A stretch of DNA of 27,497 nt from a virus. The notes beneath the pieces are model-generated. The model made no database searches and was not told the origin of the DNA. It worked only from the letters and a program-made list of their open reading frames with translations. This document shows, piece after piece, positions 19,720 through 27,497 of this stretch; position 1 is the first letter of the stretch, and every line of letters begins with the position of its first letter. The stretch lies in the IMG/VR virus record IMGVR_UViG_3300011116_000564, positions 1-27,497 of that record. The stretch is one strand, 5' to 3'. A program made the translations under genes and the position numbers.

Positions 19720-21753
19720 ATGGCATCCGCAACACCTCTGATCATTCCAGATAAATCTCAGGAAGCTATCATTAGTTTCCATCGTGCTTGTTATTCCATG
19801 CTGAATCAACAGTGGAATATTCGAGAACAAATGAGACAGTCTGATCTTGCTTATATTCGAGAAACAGATTGGACAACTGAACATCGTAGGGCAGAACTCT
19901 CTAATAGGTATGGAGATCCCACAAAGTTTCAAAATGTAACTGTTCCAGTTGTAATGCCTCAGGTAGAAGCTGCTGTAACTTATCAAGCTTCTGTATTCTT
20001 AACAGGTTCCCCACTTTTTGGTTGGGTCGCACCACCAAATTTTGCAGATGCTGCCTTACAATACCAGGCAATTATTGAAGAAAACTCAATTCGCGGTGCA
20101 TGGGTTCAACAATTCATGCTCTTTTTCCGTGATTGCTTCAAATATAATCTTGGAGCTGTGGAAGTTGCATGGGATCGCCAAGTTACAGCTGCAATTGAGA
20201 CAGATCTTAACTTCTCTGTATCCCAAGGTAGGCCAAAAGAAGTTATCTGGGAAGGTAATTGTGTAAAACGCTGGGATCTTTACAATACTTTCTGGGATAC
20301 TCGATATAAACCTACAGATATTTTCAAAGATGGAGAGTTCGCAGGTACGACCCAGCTTATGTCCCGAGTTCATCTAAAGAAATTTATCAATGAACTTCCA
20401 GATAAGATGGTTGCAAATGTAAAAGCAGCTTTCGAATCTGGTCTTGGTACAGCTTCTGCAGGTCCTGGAGGTATCGAATCTTTCTATCTACCACAAATTA
20501 ACCCAAATGCATTGATCCAGAAAGATCCTAAGAGATCTACAGATTGGATGGCGTGGGCAGGAATCTTAGAACGTCCAGCTGGAGAGATCAATTATAAAAA
20601 TCTTTATGAGGTGACAACTCTTTATGCTCGAATCATTCCACAAGATTTCAGGCTGCGAGTTCCTTCTGCTAACACACCTCAAATCTGGAAATTCATTGTT
20701 GTAAATCACCAAGTTCTTATCTATGCTGAACGTCAAACTAATGCCCATGGGTATCTGCCCGTTCTTTTCGGGCAACCAAATGAAGATGGCTTGGGATATC
20801 AAACAAAATCTCTTGCTAATAATGCCAGACCCTTCCAGGAGATTGCATCAGCTCTTGTAAATTCGGCAATGGCTGCACGGCGCAGAGCAATTTCTGATCG
20901 TGGTATTTATAATCCTCTCCTTGTTTCTGCTGCACACATCAATTCAGATTCCCCGACAGCTAAGATTCCAATGCGCCCGGCTGGTTATAATAAGTTACCT
21001 AGTGAGGCTTATTTCCCTATTCCATTTCGCGATGACCAATCTTCCGTAGCTTTCCAAGAACTTCCTCAGATGCTTCAGATGGCAAATGATGTGAATGGAC
21101 AGAATAAAGCTAAGCAAGGTCAGTTTGTTAAGGGAAATAAAACTCAACATGAATATGAATCTGTAATGGCTAATGCAAATGGCCGGGATCAGATGACTGC
21201 CATGCTCTTTGAAGCACAAGTATTCACACCTTTGAAAGAGATTCTTAAGATCAACACCCTGCAATACCAAGCAGGTATATCTATTTTCTCCCCTTCCCAG
21301 GAACGAATGGTCACTGTTGATCCAATCACTCTCCGTAAATCTTTTGCAACCTATAAGATTACAGATGGTCTAACTCCCACAGATAAGGCAATCTCTGCAG
21401 ACTCCTTTACAATGGCACTGCAAACCATTGGATCATCCCCTCAGATTGGGGCAGGGTATAACATTGCACCGATGTTTTCCTATCTGATGAAAACTCAGAA
21501 TGTAGACTTAAAGCCTTATGAGAAATCTCCTGAGCAGCAGGTATACGAACAAGCTGTAAATACTTGGCAGAATATTATTATGGAACTTGTGAAACAAGGA
21601 GTTGACCCGAAACAATATCCACCTCAACCAACACCTCAAGCTTATGGTTATGTTCCTGGTGCACAAACTGCACAATCTGGATCTCCACAAGCTCCTACCG
21701 CACCTGTTCAAGGTGTAAATCCACAATCTTATCAACCAACCCAAGGATCTTAA
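19720..21753 (+). CDS. portal protein, 677 aa
   Basis: The gene follows the large terminase by 21 bases, is of portal size, and has the expected plan: a helical N-terminus (QQWNIREQMRQSDLAYIRET), a mixed wing and stem region, and long C-terminal helices with a Pro/Gln-rich tail (QPTPQAYGYVPGAQTAQSGS). The portal forms the 12-subunit ring for DNA entry and exit and binds the terminase. The call rests on position, size and overall character, since portal sequences are poorly conserved. The ribosome binding site is weak (GAAAG), so some coupling with the terminase is likely. Confidence 0.88.
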   Translation: MASATPLIIPDKSQEAIISFHRACYSMLNQQWNIREQMRQSDLAYIRETDWTTEHRRAELSNRYGDPTKFQNVTVPVVMPQVEAAVTYQASVFLTGSPLFGWVAPPNFADAALQYQAIIEENSIRGAWVQQFMLFFRDCFKYNLGAVEVAWDRQVTAAIETDLNFSVSQGRPKEVIWEGNCVKRWDLYNTFWDTRYKPTDIFKDGEFAGTTQLMSRVHLKKFINELPDKMVANVKAAFESGLGTASAGPGGIESFYLPQINPNALIQKDPKRSTDWMAWAGILERPAGEINYKNLYEVTTLYARIIPQDFRLRVPSANTPQIWKFIVVNHQVLIYAERQTNAHGYLPVLFGQPNEDGLGYQTKSLANNARPFQEIASALVNSAMAARRRAISDRGIYNPLLVSAAHINSDSPTAKIPMRPAGYNKLPSEAYFPIPFRDDQSSVAFQELPQMLQMANDVNGQNKAKQGQFVKGNKTQHEYESVMANANGRDQMTAMLFEAQVFTPLKEILKINTLQYQAGISIFSPSQERMVTVDPITLRKSFATYKITDGLTPTDKAISADSFTMALQTIGSSPQIGAGYNIAPMFSYLMKTQNVDLKPYEKSPEQQVYEQAVNTWQNIIMELVKQGVDPKQYPPQPTPQAYGYVPGAQTAQSGSPQAPTAPVQGVNPQSYQPTQGS

Positions 21754-22038
21754 ATGGCTATCCAAGCTACAGGACCTTTTACTTCTTGGTCTCTATCTGA
21801 ACAGGAAGTTCTTTCAGGATCTGTTCTATCTTTCCCTCAGAAGCAGGTTATCCAGAATCAAAGGGCTCAGATTGCTGAACAGATCTTAGCTCTTACATTT
21901 GATCCTCTAAATCCTGTTCAATTTGCACAAGATGACGCTCACTTAAAAGGTCAACTTTCTGCACTTAACTATCTTCTCCTTCTTTCTGACGAATCTGAGT
22001 CTGCTCTAAAAGCACTCTCTTCAGCTTCCCCTAACTAA
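21754..22038 (+). CDS. small head protein of unknown function, 94 aa
   Basis: The ATG abuts the portal stop (TAAATG), so translation is coupled. The protein is helical (QKQVIQNQRAQIAEQILALT, LKGQLSALNYLLLLSDESES) and acidic at its end. It lies between portal and scaffold, where phages often encode small head-assembly or portal-associated factors. I cannot assign a precise role. Confidence 0.65.
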   Translation: MAIQATGPFTSWSLSEQEVLSGSVLSFPQKQVIQNQRAQIAEQILALTFDPLNPVQFAQDDAHLKGQLSALNYLLLLSDESESALKALSSASPN

Positions 22039-22058
22039 ACAACTCTTAGGAAACAATC

Positions 22059-22838
22059 ATGGCTAACATTTTCCAAACTCTTTTCGGTACAACTCCAGCC
22101 GCTGCTTCTCAGAATCCAGCTCCATCTGCACCTACTGGTGTTGCTAATCCTGGACAACCTTTGCCAGGAACTCAAGCTTCACAACAGACTGCTCCTAATG
22201 GTACAGTTCCTTCTCAGTCTCAGACAATGAATCCTGATCCTACTCAGAATCAGACTCCAGCGTCCCCATTGGAGGCATTCAAAGACATTTGGCAAACTCC
22301 TCCTACTGATCCAAATTCAACTGCAAACCAATCTATGTTTGCAAATTTGGACCCAGCAAAGTTGATGGAATCTGCCAAACGCGTAGATTTTGCAAAAGCT
22401 GTAACTCCTGAGATTCTGCAAAAGATTCAAGCTGGCGGCCCAGAAGCTTCTGCTGCATTGATGGAAGCAATGAATACAGTTGCACAGATGGGTTACGCTC
22501 AATCAGCTCTTGCCACAACTAAGATTGTTGAACAAGCACTTGCTAAAGCTCAAGAGCAACAAAATGCTCAACTTCCCACTTTGGTGAAAAAGCTCTCTAC
22601 TACAGAAGCTACATTAGCCAACAATCCGCTCCTTCAAAATCCTGCTGTCCGGCCAATGTTTGAAGCTTTGCAATCTCAATTGCTTATGAAGAATCCTAAT
22701 GCTTCATCTGCCGAGATTCAGCAACAAGTTGGTGACTTCTTCTCTGCACTAGGTTCTACATTTGCACCTGCTGCACCTCAGACTGCCCAACAAAAGGCAG
22801 CTAGGACTGAAGAAGATTGGAGCAAGTTTCTTAGCTAA
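22059..22838 (+). CDS. putative scaffolding protein, 259 aa
   Basis: The start has AGGAAACAATC upstream. The first 80 residues are Pro/Gln/Ala/Thr-rich and probably disordered. The rest is long amphipathic helices rich in Ala and Gln (ATTKIVEQALAKAQEQQNAQ, PMFEALQSQLLMKNP), ending in a charged tail (RTEEDWSKFLS). This composition and the position between portal and capsid genes are typical of internal scaffolds that guide procapsid assembly and then leave. No protease domain is visible in it or beside it. Confidence 0.75.
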   Translation: MANIFQTLFGTTPAAASQNPAPSAPTGVANPGQPLPGTQASQQTAPNGTVPSQSQTMNPDPTQNQTPASPLEAFKDIWQTPPTDPNSTANQSMFANLDPAKLMESAKRVDFAKAVTPEILQKIQAGGPEASAALMEAMNTVAQMGYAQSALATTKIVEQALAKAQEQQNAQLPTLVKKLSTTEATLANNPLLQNPAVRPMFEALQSQLLMKNPNASSAEIQQQVGDFFSALGSTFAPAAPQTAQQKAARTEEDWSKFLS

Positions 22839-22890
22839 GATCTTATATCTATCTACATACTCTCCCTAACGGGATATAAAGGAAATTATC

Positions 22891-23550
22891 ATGGGTATTC
22901 TAAAAGGTTCCGTCTATGACGGTGGTTTGCAACGTCAACAACAGACTGGTGACACTCTTGCAACTCAAGAAGTTTTGCCAGCTACTTTGAGTGGTACAGC
23001 ACTTACCATTACAGGTTCCCAACTGGGATCTGGTTTGATTTTGCGTAATGCCTCTGGTGCTGGCACTGATACAATTGATTCTGCTGCTAATATTATTGCA
23101 GCTTTGTCAAGTGGTCTTGGTGCTACAGGTGTGCAACATGGCACTTCATGGCGATGCACTTGGATTGAAACAACTGCTAATGCAATTACTGTTCAAGCAA
23201 CTGCTAATACAGGTGTTACAGTAACTCGCGGTACAGTTAATGCTTCATCCGCCAAAGTGTTCTTGGTAACTGTTGTTAATGGCACTCCAGCTTCTACAGT
23301 TCAGGCAACTACAGTTAACGGTTCTGCTGTTATCTCTGGTTTGACAGGTGCTCAGATTGCTGCACTGTCTATTGGTATGATCATCACAAACTCTGTGGCT
23401 GGTTTGCAAGGTCAGACAATTGTTTCTATGAATGTGAATGCTGGCACAGTTACACTGTCTGGTAATGCTAATGCTGATAATACAACAGCAGTTGCAGTTA
23501 CATTCTCTCCAGTTGTGACAGTCACTGGCCTGCTTCAAGGTCTGATCTAA
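22891..23550 (+). CDS. putative capsid decoration protein, 219 aa
   Basis: AAAGGAAATTATC precedes the ATG. The protein is Thr/Ala/Val/Gly/Ser-rich with repeated beta strands (TLSGTALTITGSQLGSGLIL, AITVQATANTGVTVTRG, TVTLSGNANADNTTAVAVTF), suggesting an all-beta, surface-exposed structural protein. Position directly before the major capsid protein favours a head decoration protein. A second coat component or fibre is an alternative. The similar Thr/Val-rich passage in the capsid protein (TSTDTTFTVTSTTNVLPG) may reflect related inserted beta domains. Confidence 0.65.
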   Translation: MGILKGSVYDGGLQRQQQTGDTLATQEVLPATLSGTALTITGSQLGSGLILRNASGAGTDTIDSAANIIAALSSGLGATGVQHGTSWRCTWIETTANAITVQATANTGVTVTRGTVNASSAKVFLVTVVNGTPASTVQATTVNGSAVISGLTGAQIAALSIGMIITNSVAGLQGQTIVSMNVNAGTVTLSGNANADNTTAVAVTFSPVVTVTGLLQGLI

Positions 23551-23585
23551 TCTTCCCTACAAATCTAATCTAAAGGAAAACTATC

Positions 23586-24818
23586 ATGTCTACTGGTATC
23601 TTTACCTCTGGCGTTCTTACTCAAGATCTTGCCAAAAAGTCATTTGCATCGATGATTACTCGTCTGATGCCAAATGGTACAGCACCTCTCTTTGGTATGA
23701 CTTCCATGCTACCATCTGATACAGCTGTTCAAACTGAGCATGGTTTCTTCACAAAGACCATGCTGTTTCCACAACTGACAATCGGTGCAGGCGGTCAAAC
23801 TTCAACTGATACAACTTTCACAGTTACCTCCACAACTAATGTGCTTCCCGGCATGATTATGCGTGTAGATTCTTCCGGTGAAAATATTATCATCAATAGT
23901 GTTATCTCTGGTACACAGGTTTCTGTGACTCGTGCAGTTGGTACAGTTGCCGCCGCTTCGATTGCTGCTACAGTTAACTGCTATCAAGTTGGTAATGCTT
24001 ATGAAGAAGCTTCGCTGCGTCCACAATCATTGATTATCAACCCAGTTCGTGTTACTAATCTGACTCAGATTTTCCGTAACACTTGGGCAATCTCTGATAC
24101 AGTTCGCACAACAATGATGATTGCAGGCGAAACTAACGTCGCTGAATCTCGTCAAGATTGTGCCGGCTTCCACGCAGCTGATATTGAGAAAGCTCTGTTC
24201 TTTGGTCAGAAATCTCAAGGTGTTCGCAATGGTCAACCTTTCCGCACAATGGATGGTTTGATCAATATTGTCGGTAACTTGTCTTACTATCCATCGTACT
24301 ATTCCGCAGTCAATGTGAATACAGCCGGCGGCACCACAAACTATACACAGCTCGAAGGTTTCCTGGATCCAGTGTTTAACCAAGCTACTGATCCTAAGGT
24401 TGCCAATGAACGTGTTTTGTTTGTCGGTGGTACAGCCAAACGTGTTATTAATAACATTGGCCGTTTGAATGGTACTTACTATATTGTTGATGGTCAAACT
24501 TCTTACGGTTTGCAATTCAGTACTTTCAAGACTGCTCGTGGTACTTTCCGTATGGTTGAGCATCCACTGTTTAACTCGAATACTTCCTGGTCTAAGATGG
24601 CAGTTGCAGTAGATCTGTCTACATTCCGAGTTGCTTATTTGGGTGACCGTAAGACTCAGAACAAGGAATTTAATATTCCTGAAGCTGGTGATATGGATGT
24701 ATCTGATAATGGTATCGACGCAGTTGGCGGTACTTTGACAACAGAAATGACTTGTGTTGTTAAGAATCCTCCAGCTAACTCGATTATCTATAATCTGACA
24801 GCTGCCGCAGCAGGCTGA
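23586..24818 (+). CDS. major capsid protein, SU10-type HK97 fold, 410 aa
   Basis: AAAGGAAAACTATC precedes the ATG. Features of the SU10-like capsid family are visible: an N-arm (TGIFTSGVLTQDLAKKSFAS), PLFGMTSMLPS, then NLTQIFRNTWAISDT in the long-helix region, DIEKALFFGQKS, and FVGGTAKRVIN. Residues about 75-135 (GGQTSTDTTFTVTSTT through AASIAATVNCY) look like an inserted beta domain. It forms the icosahedral shell. Gene order (scaffold, decoration, capsid) and strong translation signals support the call. Confidence 0.92.
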   Translation: MSTGIFTSGVLTQDLAKKSFASMITRLMPNGTAPLFGMTSMLPSDTAVQTEHGFFTKTMLFPQLTIGAGGQTSTDTTFTVTSTTNVLPGMIMRVDSSGENIIINSVISGTQVSVTRAVGTVAAASIAATVNCYQVGNAYEEASLRPQSLIINPVRVTNLTQIFRNTWAISDTVRTTMMIAGETNVAESRQDCAGFHAADIEKALFFGQKSQGVRNGQPFRTMDGLINIVGNLSYYPSYYSAVNVNTAGGTTNYTQLEGFLDPVFNQATDPKVANERVLFVGGTAKRVINNIGRLNGTYYIVDGQTSYGLQFSTFKTARGTFRMVEHPLFNSNTSWSKMAVAVDLSTFRVAYLGDRKTQNKEFNIPEAGDMDVSDNGIDAVGGTLTTEMTCVVKNPPANSIIYNLTAAAAG

Positions 24819-24831
24819 TACCTGAGAGTTA

Positions 24832-24854
24832 GGAGGATCTCATTAAAATCCTCC
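24832..24854 (+). terminator. short hairpin after the major capsid gene
   Basis: GGAGGAT and ATCCTCC form a perfect 7-bp stem around a 9-base loop, 14 bases after the capsid stop. No T-run follows, so it is more likely an mRNA-stabilising end or weak attenuator than a full terminator. It would favour capsid over downstream gene expression. Confidence 0.45.
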
Positions 24855-24884
24855 ACTCCCTCCACAATCCTTAGGAAAACAATC

Positions 24885-25280
24885 ATGGCTATTCTCAATG
24901 TTTACAAGTGCACAATCCCATCTTGCAACTTTGTGTTCGCAAATGGTAAACCAGCAATCTTTGTCTCAGGTGTATATCGTACAGATATTGACTGGGAAAT
25001 TGCAGAGCTAGATAAAGAAGTAAAATCCGGTCACCCTCACATCTATGTTGACTCTGCTGAAGCAACTATTGAATCTGAGATGGTTGATCCAATGAATGCT
25101 CTGCGTGCTAAGATTATTGCAGAATTTGTGGCATCTCAGGAAGCTGCAACTAACCCAGATAATGATATGGGTAAATCTACGCAAGGTGCAGTTATTCCAG
25201 CTAATAGTCGTGATATTGCATCAGCAGCCGCTGGTGGATCTGGAGAGGCTAGGTTGGTTAATCTTCCTAAGAAATCTTAA
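24885..25280 (+). CDS. head-region protein of unknown function, 131 aa
   Basis: TTAGGAAAACAATC precedes the ATG. The first half is beta-prone with two Cys (KCTIPSCNFVFANGKPAIFV) followed by DIDWEIAELDKEVKSGHPHIY, and the second half is Ala/Ser-rich and probably flexible. It lies between the capsid gene and the connector candidate. A head-completion or minor structural protein fits the location, but no family is assigned. Confidence 0.65.
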   Translation: MAILNVYKCTIPSCNFVFANGKPAIFVSGVYRTDIDWEIAELDKEVKSGHPHIYVDSAEATIESEMVDPMNALRAKIIAEFVASQEAATNPDNDMGKSTQGAVIPANSRDIASAAAGGSGEARLVNLPKKS

Positions 25281-25362
25281 TGCCTAGATTCTAGCATACA
25301 TATAAATCTAAGAGGGGCTTGTGGAATCTAATTCCCGGTCCCTTTTCTTACGGGTAAATATT

Positions 25363-25953
25363 ATGACTCTGACTGAACTTATCCAGGAGGTGTATACTAT
25401 TACTGGTCGGCCAGATCAGGTAGATAGTACACTCTCTGCAATTAAATCTGCAACTCTTAAAGCTCATCAATCAGACTATTATTATAAAGATATGTTTGAG
25501 ACTGGAGTTGCTTTCGATACAGCCGATTATATTCAGGCACTAGATTATCGTGCAGTTCTTCCACGATATCGTGCTTTGAAATATCTTCGCAAGTATGATA
25601 TCACAACAAGTACTCCAGGAAAACTCCTTGACATTCTCGTACCTGAGCAGGTTATGGATGATTACAAGGTACAAAAATCAGATATCTGTTATGTAGCTGG
25701 AGCTTATATTCAGATCAACTCAAGAACAGCTGAGCAATACTATCTCTGGGGATCTTATATCAATCCAGATATCACAACATCTGGCTACGATTCTTGGATT
25801 GCTACAGACCATCCTTATGCAATTGTATATGAAGCTGCTGGAACTGTGTTCAAAACAATTGGCAAAGATGAAGAGGCAGCTGCTCACAAGCAGTTATCTC
25901 TCGAGCATATTGCAATGCTTAAGATGTCTAATGTTGTATCTGTCGGATATTGA
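25363..25953 (+). CDS. putative head-tail connector protein, 196 aa
   Basis: I use the ATG at 25363 (MTLTELIQEVYTITGRPDQV), a typical opening for helical connector-like proteins. A GTG at 25321 has a better site (AGAGGGGCTT) and would add 14 residues, so the start is uncertain. The protein is helical with Tyr-rich segments (HQSDYYYKDMFETG, YRALKYLRKYD), ending HKQLSLEHIAMLKM. It follows the head genes and precedes the tailspike, where neck or tail-tube adaptors sit. The role is inferred from order and character. Confidence 0.6.
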   Translation: MTLTELIQEVYTITGRPDQVDSTLSAIKSATLKAHQSDYYYKDMFETGVAFDTADYIQALDYRAVLPRYRALKYLRKYDITTSTPGKLLDILVPEQVMDDYKVQKSDICYVAGAYIQINSRTAEQYYLWGSYINPDITTSGYDSWIATDHPYAIVYEAAGTVFKTIGKDEEAAAHKQLSLEHIAMLKMSNVVSVGY

Positions 25954-25963
25954 AAGGATTATC

Positions 25964-27497
25964 ATGACTTCTATCTTCGGTGGGAATATTCCATCCACAA
26001 GTAAAAGTACTCCAGGTACTATCAATGTAAAAGATTATCCTTATAGTGCTAAGGGTGATGGTGTAACTAACGATCGTGCAGCTATCTTAGCTTGCTTTGC
26101 AGCCAATCCTACAGGACATATTGTATTTCCTGCTGGGGACTATCTTGTAAATAACTCTACAGGTTACCTGGAGATTACATCTTTTGCAGGTAAAGTGGAT
26201 TTTCTAGGTAAGGCAAGACTTGTAGGTACCACATCTTCTGAAGGTATTATCTGGTTTAATGGTGGATCTGGCGCTACAATTACAGGTTTACGAGTTGACT
26301 ATGTTACCCCATCTACTTATCGCAATAATGCTAAAGAAGTAATTTGGTTTACATCAACAACTGACACAGCCATTCATGATACTTATGTACAAGATGGAGC
26401 TGCCGCCGGCGTTCTTTTCAAAGAGTGTATTAGACCTAAGGCTTTTAATACAACTATTATCTTCTGTCAAGCTGACGGCCTTCACTTTGCTAACTGTCAA
26501 GATCCTCAAGCTGTAGGTCTTACTACAGTAGCTACAGGTGACGATGCGTTGGCTGTTGTTAATTACGCATCTCTTGCAGCTTATACTGGCGGGGTGTTTA
26601 CTAACATTCGAGTTAAGAATTCTAAGGCCCGCGGTATTGCAATTGTGGGACAATCTGATGTAGTTGTTACAGATTTTGAGATTGATGGTACAGCTGCATC
26701 TAATGTTCTCGTTTCTTATGACTCTACTTACAATTCTCGAGTACCGGATAATGTCTCTATTTCAGATGGGATCTGTAAAAATGCTGGGTCAGTTACACCA
26801 AACGCAGGTAATCAATATGGCATAGAATACAATGGTACGAGTTCAGTTAAGTTTGCCGATATCAAAGTATCTGGATCTAAGTATCGTGGCATGTCAGGAT
26901 GGACTGGTGCAGGAATTGTAGAAGTTGATAATGTTACTGTAGATACACCTCTGGCTCAGAGTGGTTTCAATCTTACAGCGCCTACTTTGATTCTTAATAA
27001 TCTGAAAGCTCTGAATACTCCAGCTGAAGGTATTTATGTTTCAGACTGTGCAAATGTAATTGCTACAGATCTTAAAGCTTTTAACTGCTCTAAAACATCC
27101 GGGTTGCATAGAGCAGTGTGGCTTGAAAACAATACGCGTATCAATGTAAATGGTATCCAGGTGGTTGATACAGCAGCTACAGCTACAGGATATATTGCAG
27201 GGGCTTATGGAACTCAGACAGGTATTATCAACAATGTTCAATTTAATATTGTTGATGCCGCTGTCACTCCTGCTGTGCAGAACTATTCCTACCCTAATGT
27301 TGTTACAGGTATAAATCATTTATCAGAGACAGGAAAGGTTGGTTTGCGTTTGGGAGATTTCTTAGTAGGCTATGCTTCTGCAATTCCAACAACACTTGCT
27401 TGGAAAAAAGGTGATAGACTTTTCAACTCTAACCCAACAGTTGGTCAACCTAAATCTTGGGTATGTACAGCTGCTGGAACACCTGGAACTTGGGTAA
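25964..27497 (+). CDS. tailspike/tail fibre with pectate-lyase-like beta-helix, partial (C-terminus beyond right edge)
   Basis: The ATG at 25964 has GAAAGGATTATC upstream, and the frame stays open to the window end (at least 511 residues). The segment VKDYPYSAKGDGVTNDRAAI, then HIVFPAGDYLV, is the classic start of a pectate_lyase_3 right-handed beta-helix found in phage tailspikes that bind or cut host surface polysaccharide. The body shows repeated short strands typical of beta-helix rungs. Near the edge, KKGDRLFNSNPTVGQPKSWV then CTAAGTPGTWV is a motif common near the C-terminus of spikes and fibres. Whether it is a depolymerase or only a receptor-binding spike cannot be told; no catalytic residues can be named. 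Confidence 0.85.
   Translation, partial: MTSIFGGNIPSTSKSTPGTINVKDYPYSAKGDGVTNDRAAILACFAANPTGHIVFPAGDYLVNNSTGYLEITSFAGKVDFLGKARLVGTTSSEGIIWFNGGSGATITGLRVDYVTPSTYRNNAKEVIWFTSTTDTAIHDTYVQDGAAAGVLFKECIRPKAFNTTIIFCQADGLHFANCQDPQAVGLTTVATGDDALAVVNYASLAAYTGGVFTNIRVKNSKARGIAIVGQSDVVVTDFEIDGTAASNVLVSYDSTYNSRVPDNVSISDGICKNAGSVTPNAGNQYGIEYNGTSSVKFADIKVSGSKYRGMSGWTGAGIVEVDNVTVDTPLAQSGFNLTAPTLILNNLKALNTPAEGIYVSDCANVIATDLKAFNCSKTSGLHRAVWLENNTRINVNGIQVVDTAATATGYIAGAYGTQTGIINNVQFNIVDAAVTPAVQNYSYPNVVTGINHLSETGKVGLRLGDFLVGYASAIPTTLAWKKGDRLFNSNPTVGQPKSWVCTAAGTPGTWV

Noticed and set aside
23245-24563. Long antisense frames opposite the decoration and capsid genes
   Set aside because: Their Cys/Ser/Asn-rich composition is what the reverse of Thr/Ala/Val-rich coding gives; no start signals.
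24832-24854. Full Rho-independent terminator after the capsid gene
   Set aside because: The 7-bp hairpin has no T-tract after it, so it is listed only as a weak hairpin.

Overview
The window is one segment of a tailed double-stranded DNA phage genome (Caudoviricetes). It has a replication and nucleotide-metabolism module on the minus strand, a capsid module on the plus strand, very tight gene packing with overlapping stop and start codons, and no housekeeping genes, tRNAs, rRNAs or integrase. Strong AGGAG/AAGGA ribosome binding sites and two near-consensus sigma-70 promoters on the minus strand suggest a Gram-negative, probably proteobacterial, host. I could not identify the host or a named relative. 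The layout (terminase, portal, scaffold, decoration protein, SU10-type major capsid protein, connector, pectate-lyase-fold tailspike) would suit a short-tailed phage, but the tail genes lie mostly beyond the right edge.

Minus-strand module (1-16545, read right to left). From the right come small proteins of unknown function and a 219-residue protein, then a repeat-rich control region (about 14941-15335) with a sigma-70 promoter. Next is a cluster of small genes that holds a T4 endonuclease V (DenV) homologue and three short paralogues starting MPDIY. Then come two unknown proteins and a RecD/Dda-like SF1B helicase. A second sigma-70 promoter (9343-9371) drives a 218-residue protein. The rest is a compact replication and recombination operon: small proteins, a RecB/Cas4-like nuclease with a probable Fe-S cluster, an HNH-AP2 homing endonuclease, a Sak4-like P-loop ATPase, a dATP/dGTP diphosphohydrolase-family protein, a possible ssDNA-binding protein followed by a terminator, a family A DNA polymerase, and a DUF3987-type helicase that runs off the left edge.

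Junction (16546-16947). A gene-free, low-complexity stretch separates the two modules. It includes 126 consecutive bases without a G on the plus strand, followed by a nine-G run.

Plus-strand module (16948-27497). A free-standing HNH-type endonuclease with its own helix-turn-helix is followed by the packaging and head genes: small terminase, a 54-residue linker ORF, large terminase, portal, a 94-residue protein, scaffold, decoration protein, major capsid protein, a 131-residue protein, a connector candidate and a partial tailspike.

The most interesting unexplained signal is a short peptide, SKLAALxxx(M/I)RAA, at the same position (residues 7-19) of the DNA polymerase and the helicase. A related form, TGLAALRSKMNGA, sits at the extreme C-terminus of the Sak4-like ATPase, and the codons differ in all three. 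This looks like a docking motif that gathers the phage replisome onto a common partner. Also notable are a histidine at the Pol I 762-equivalent position of the polymerase, the inverted-repeat/8-bp-iteron control region with a 13-G run, and the MPDIY microprotein family.
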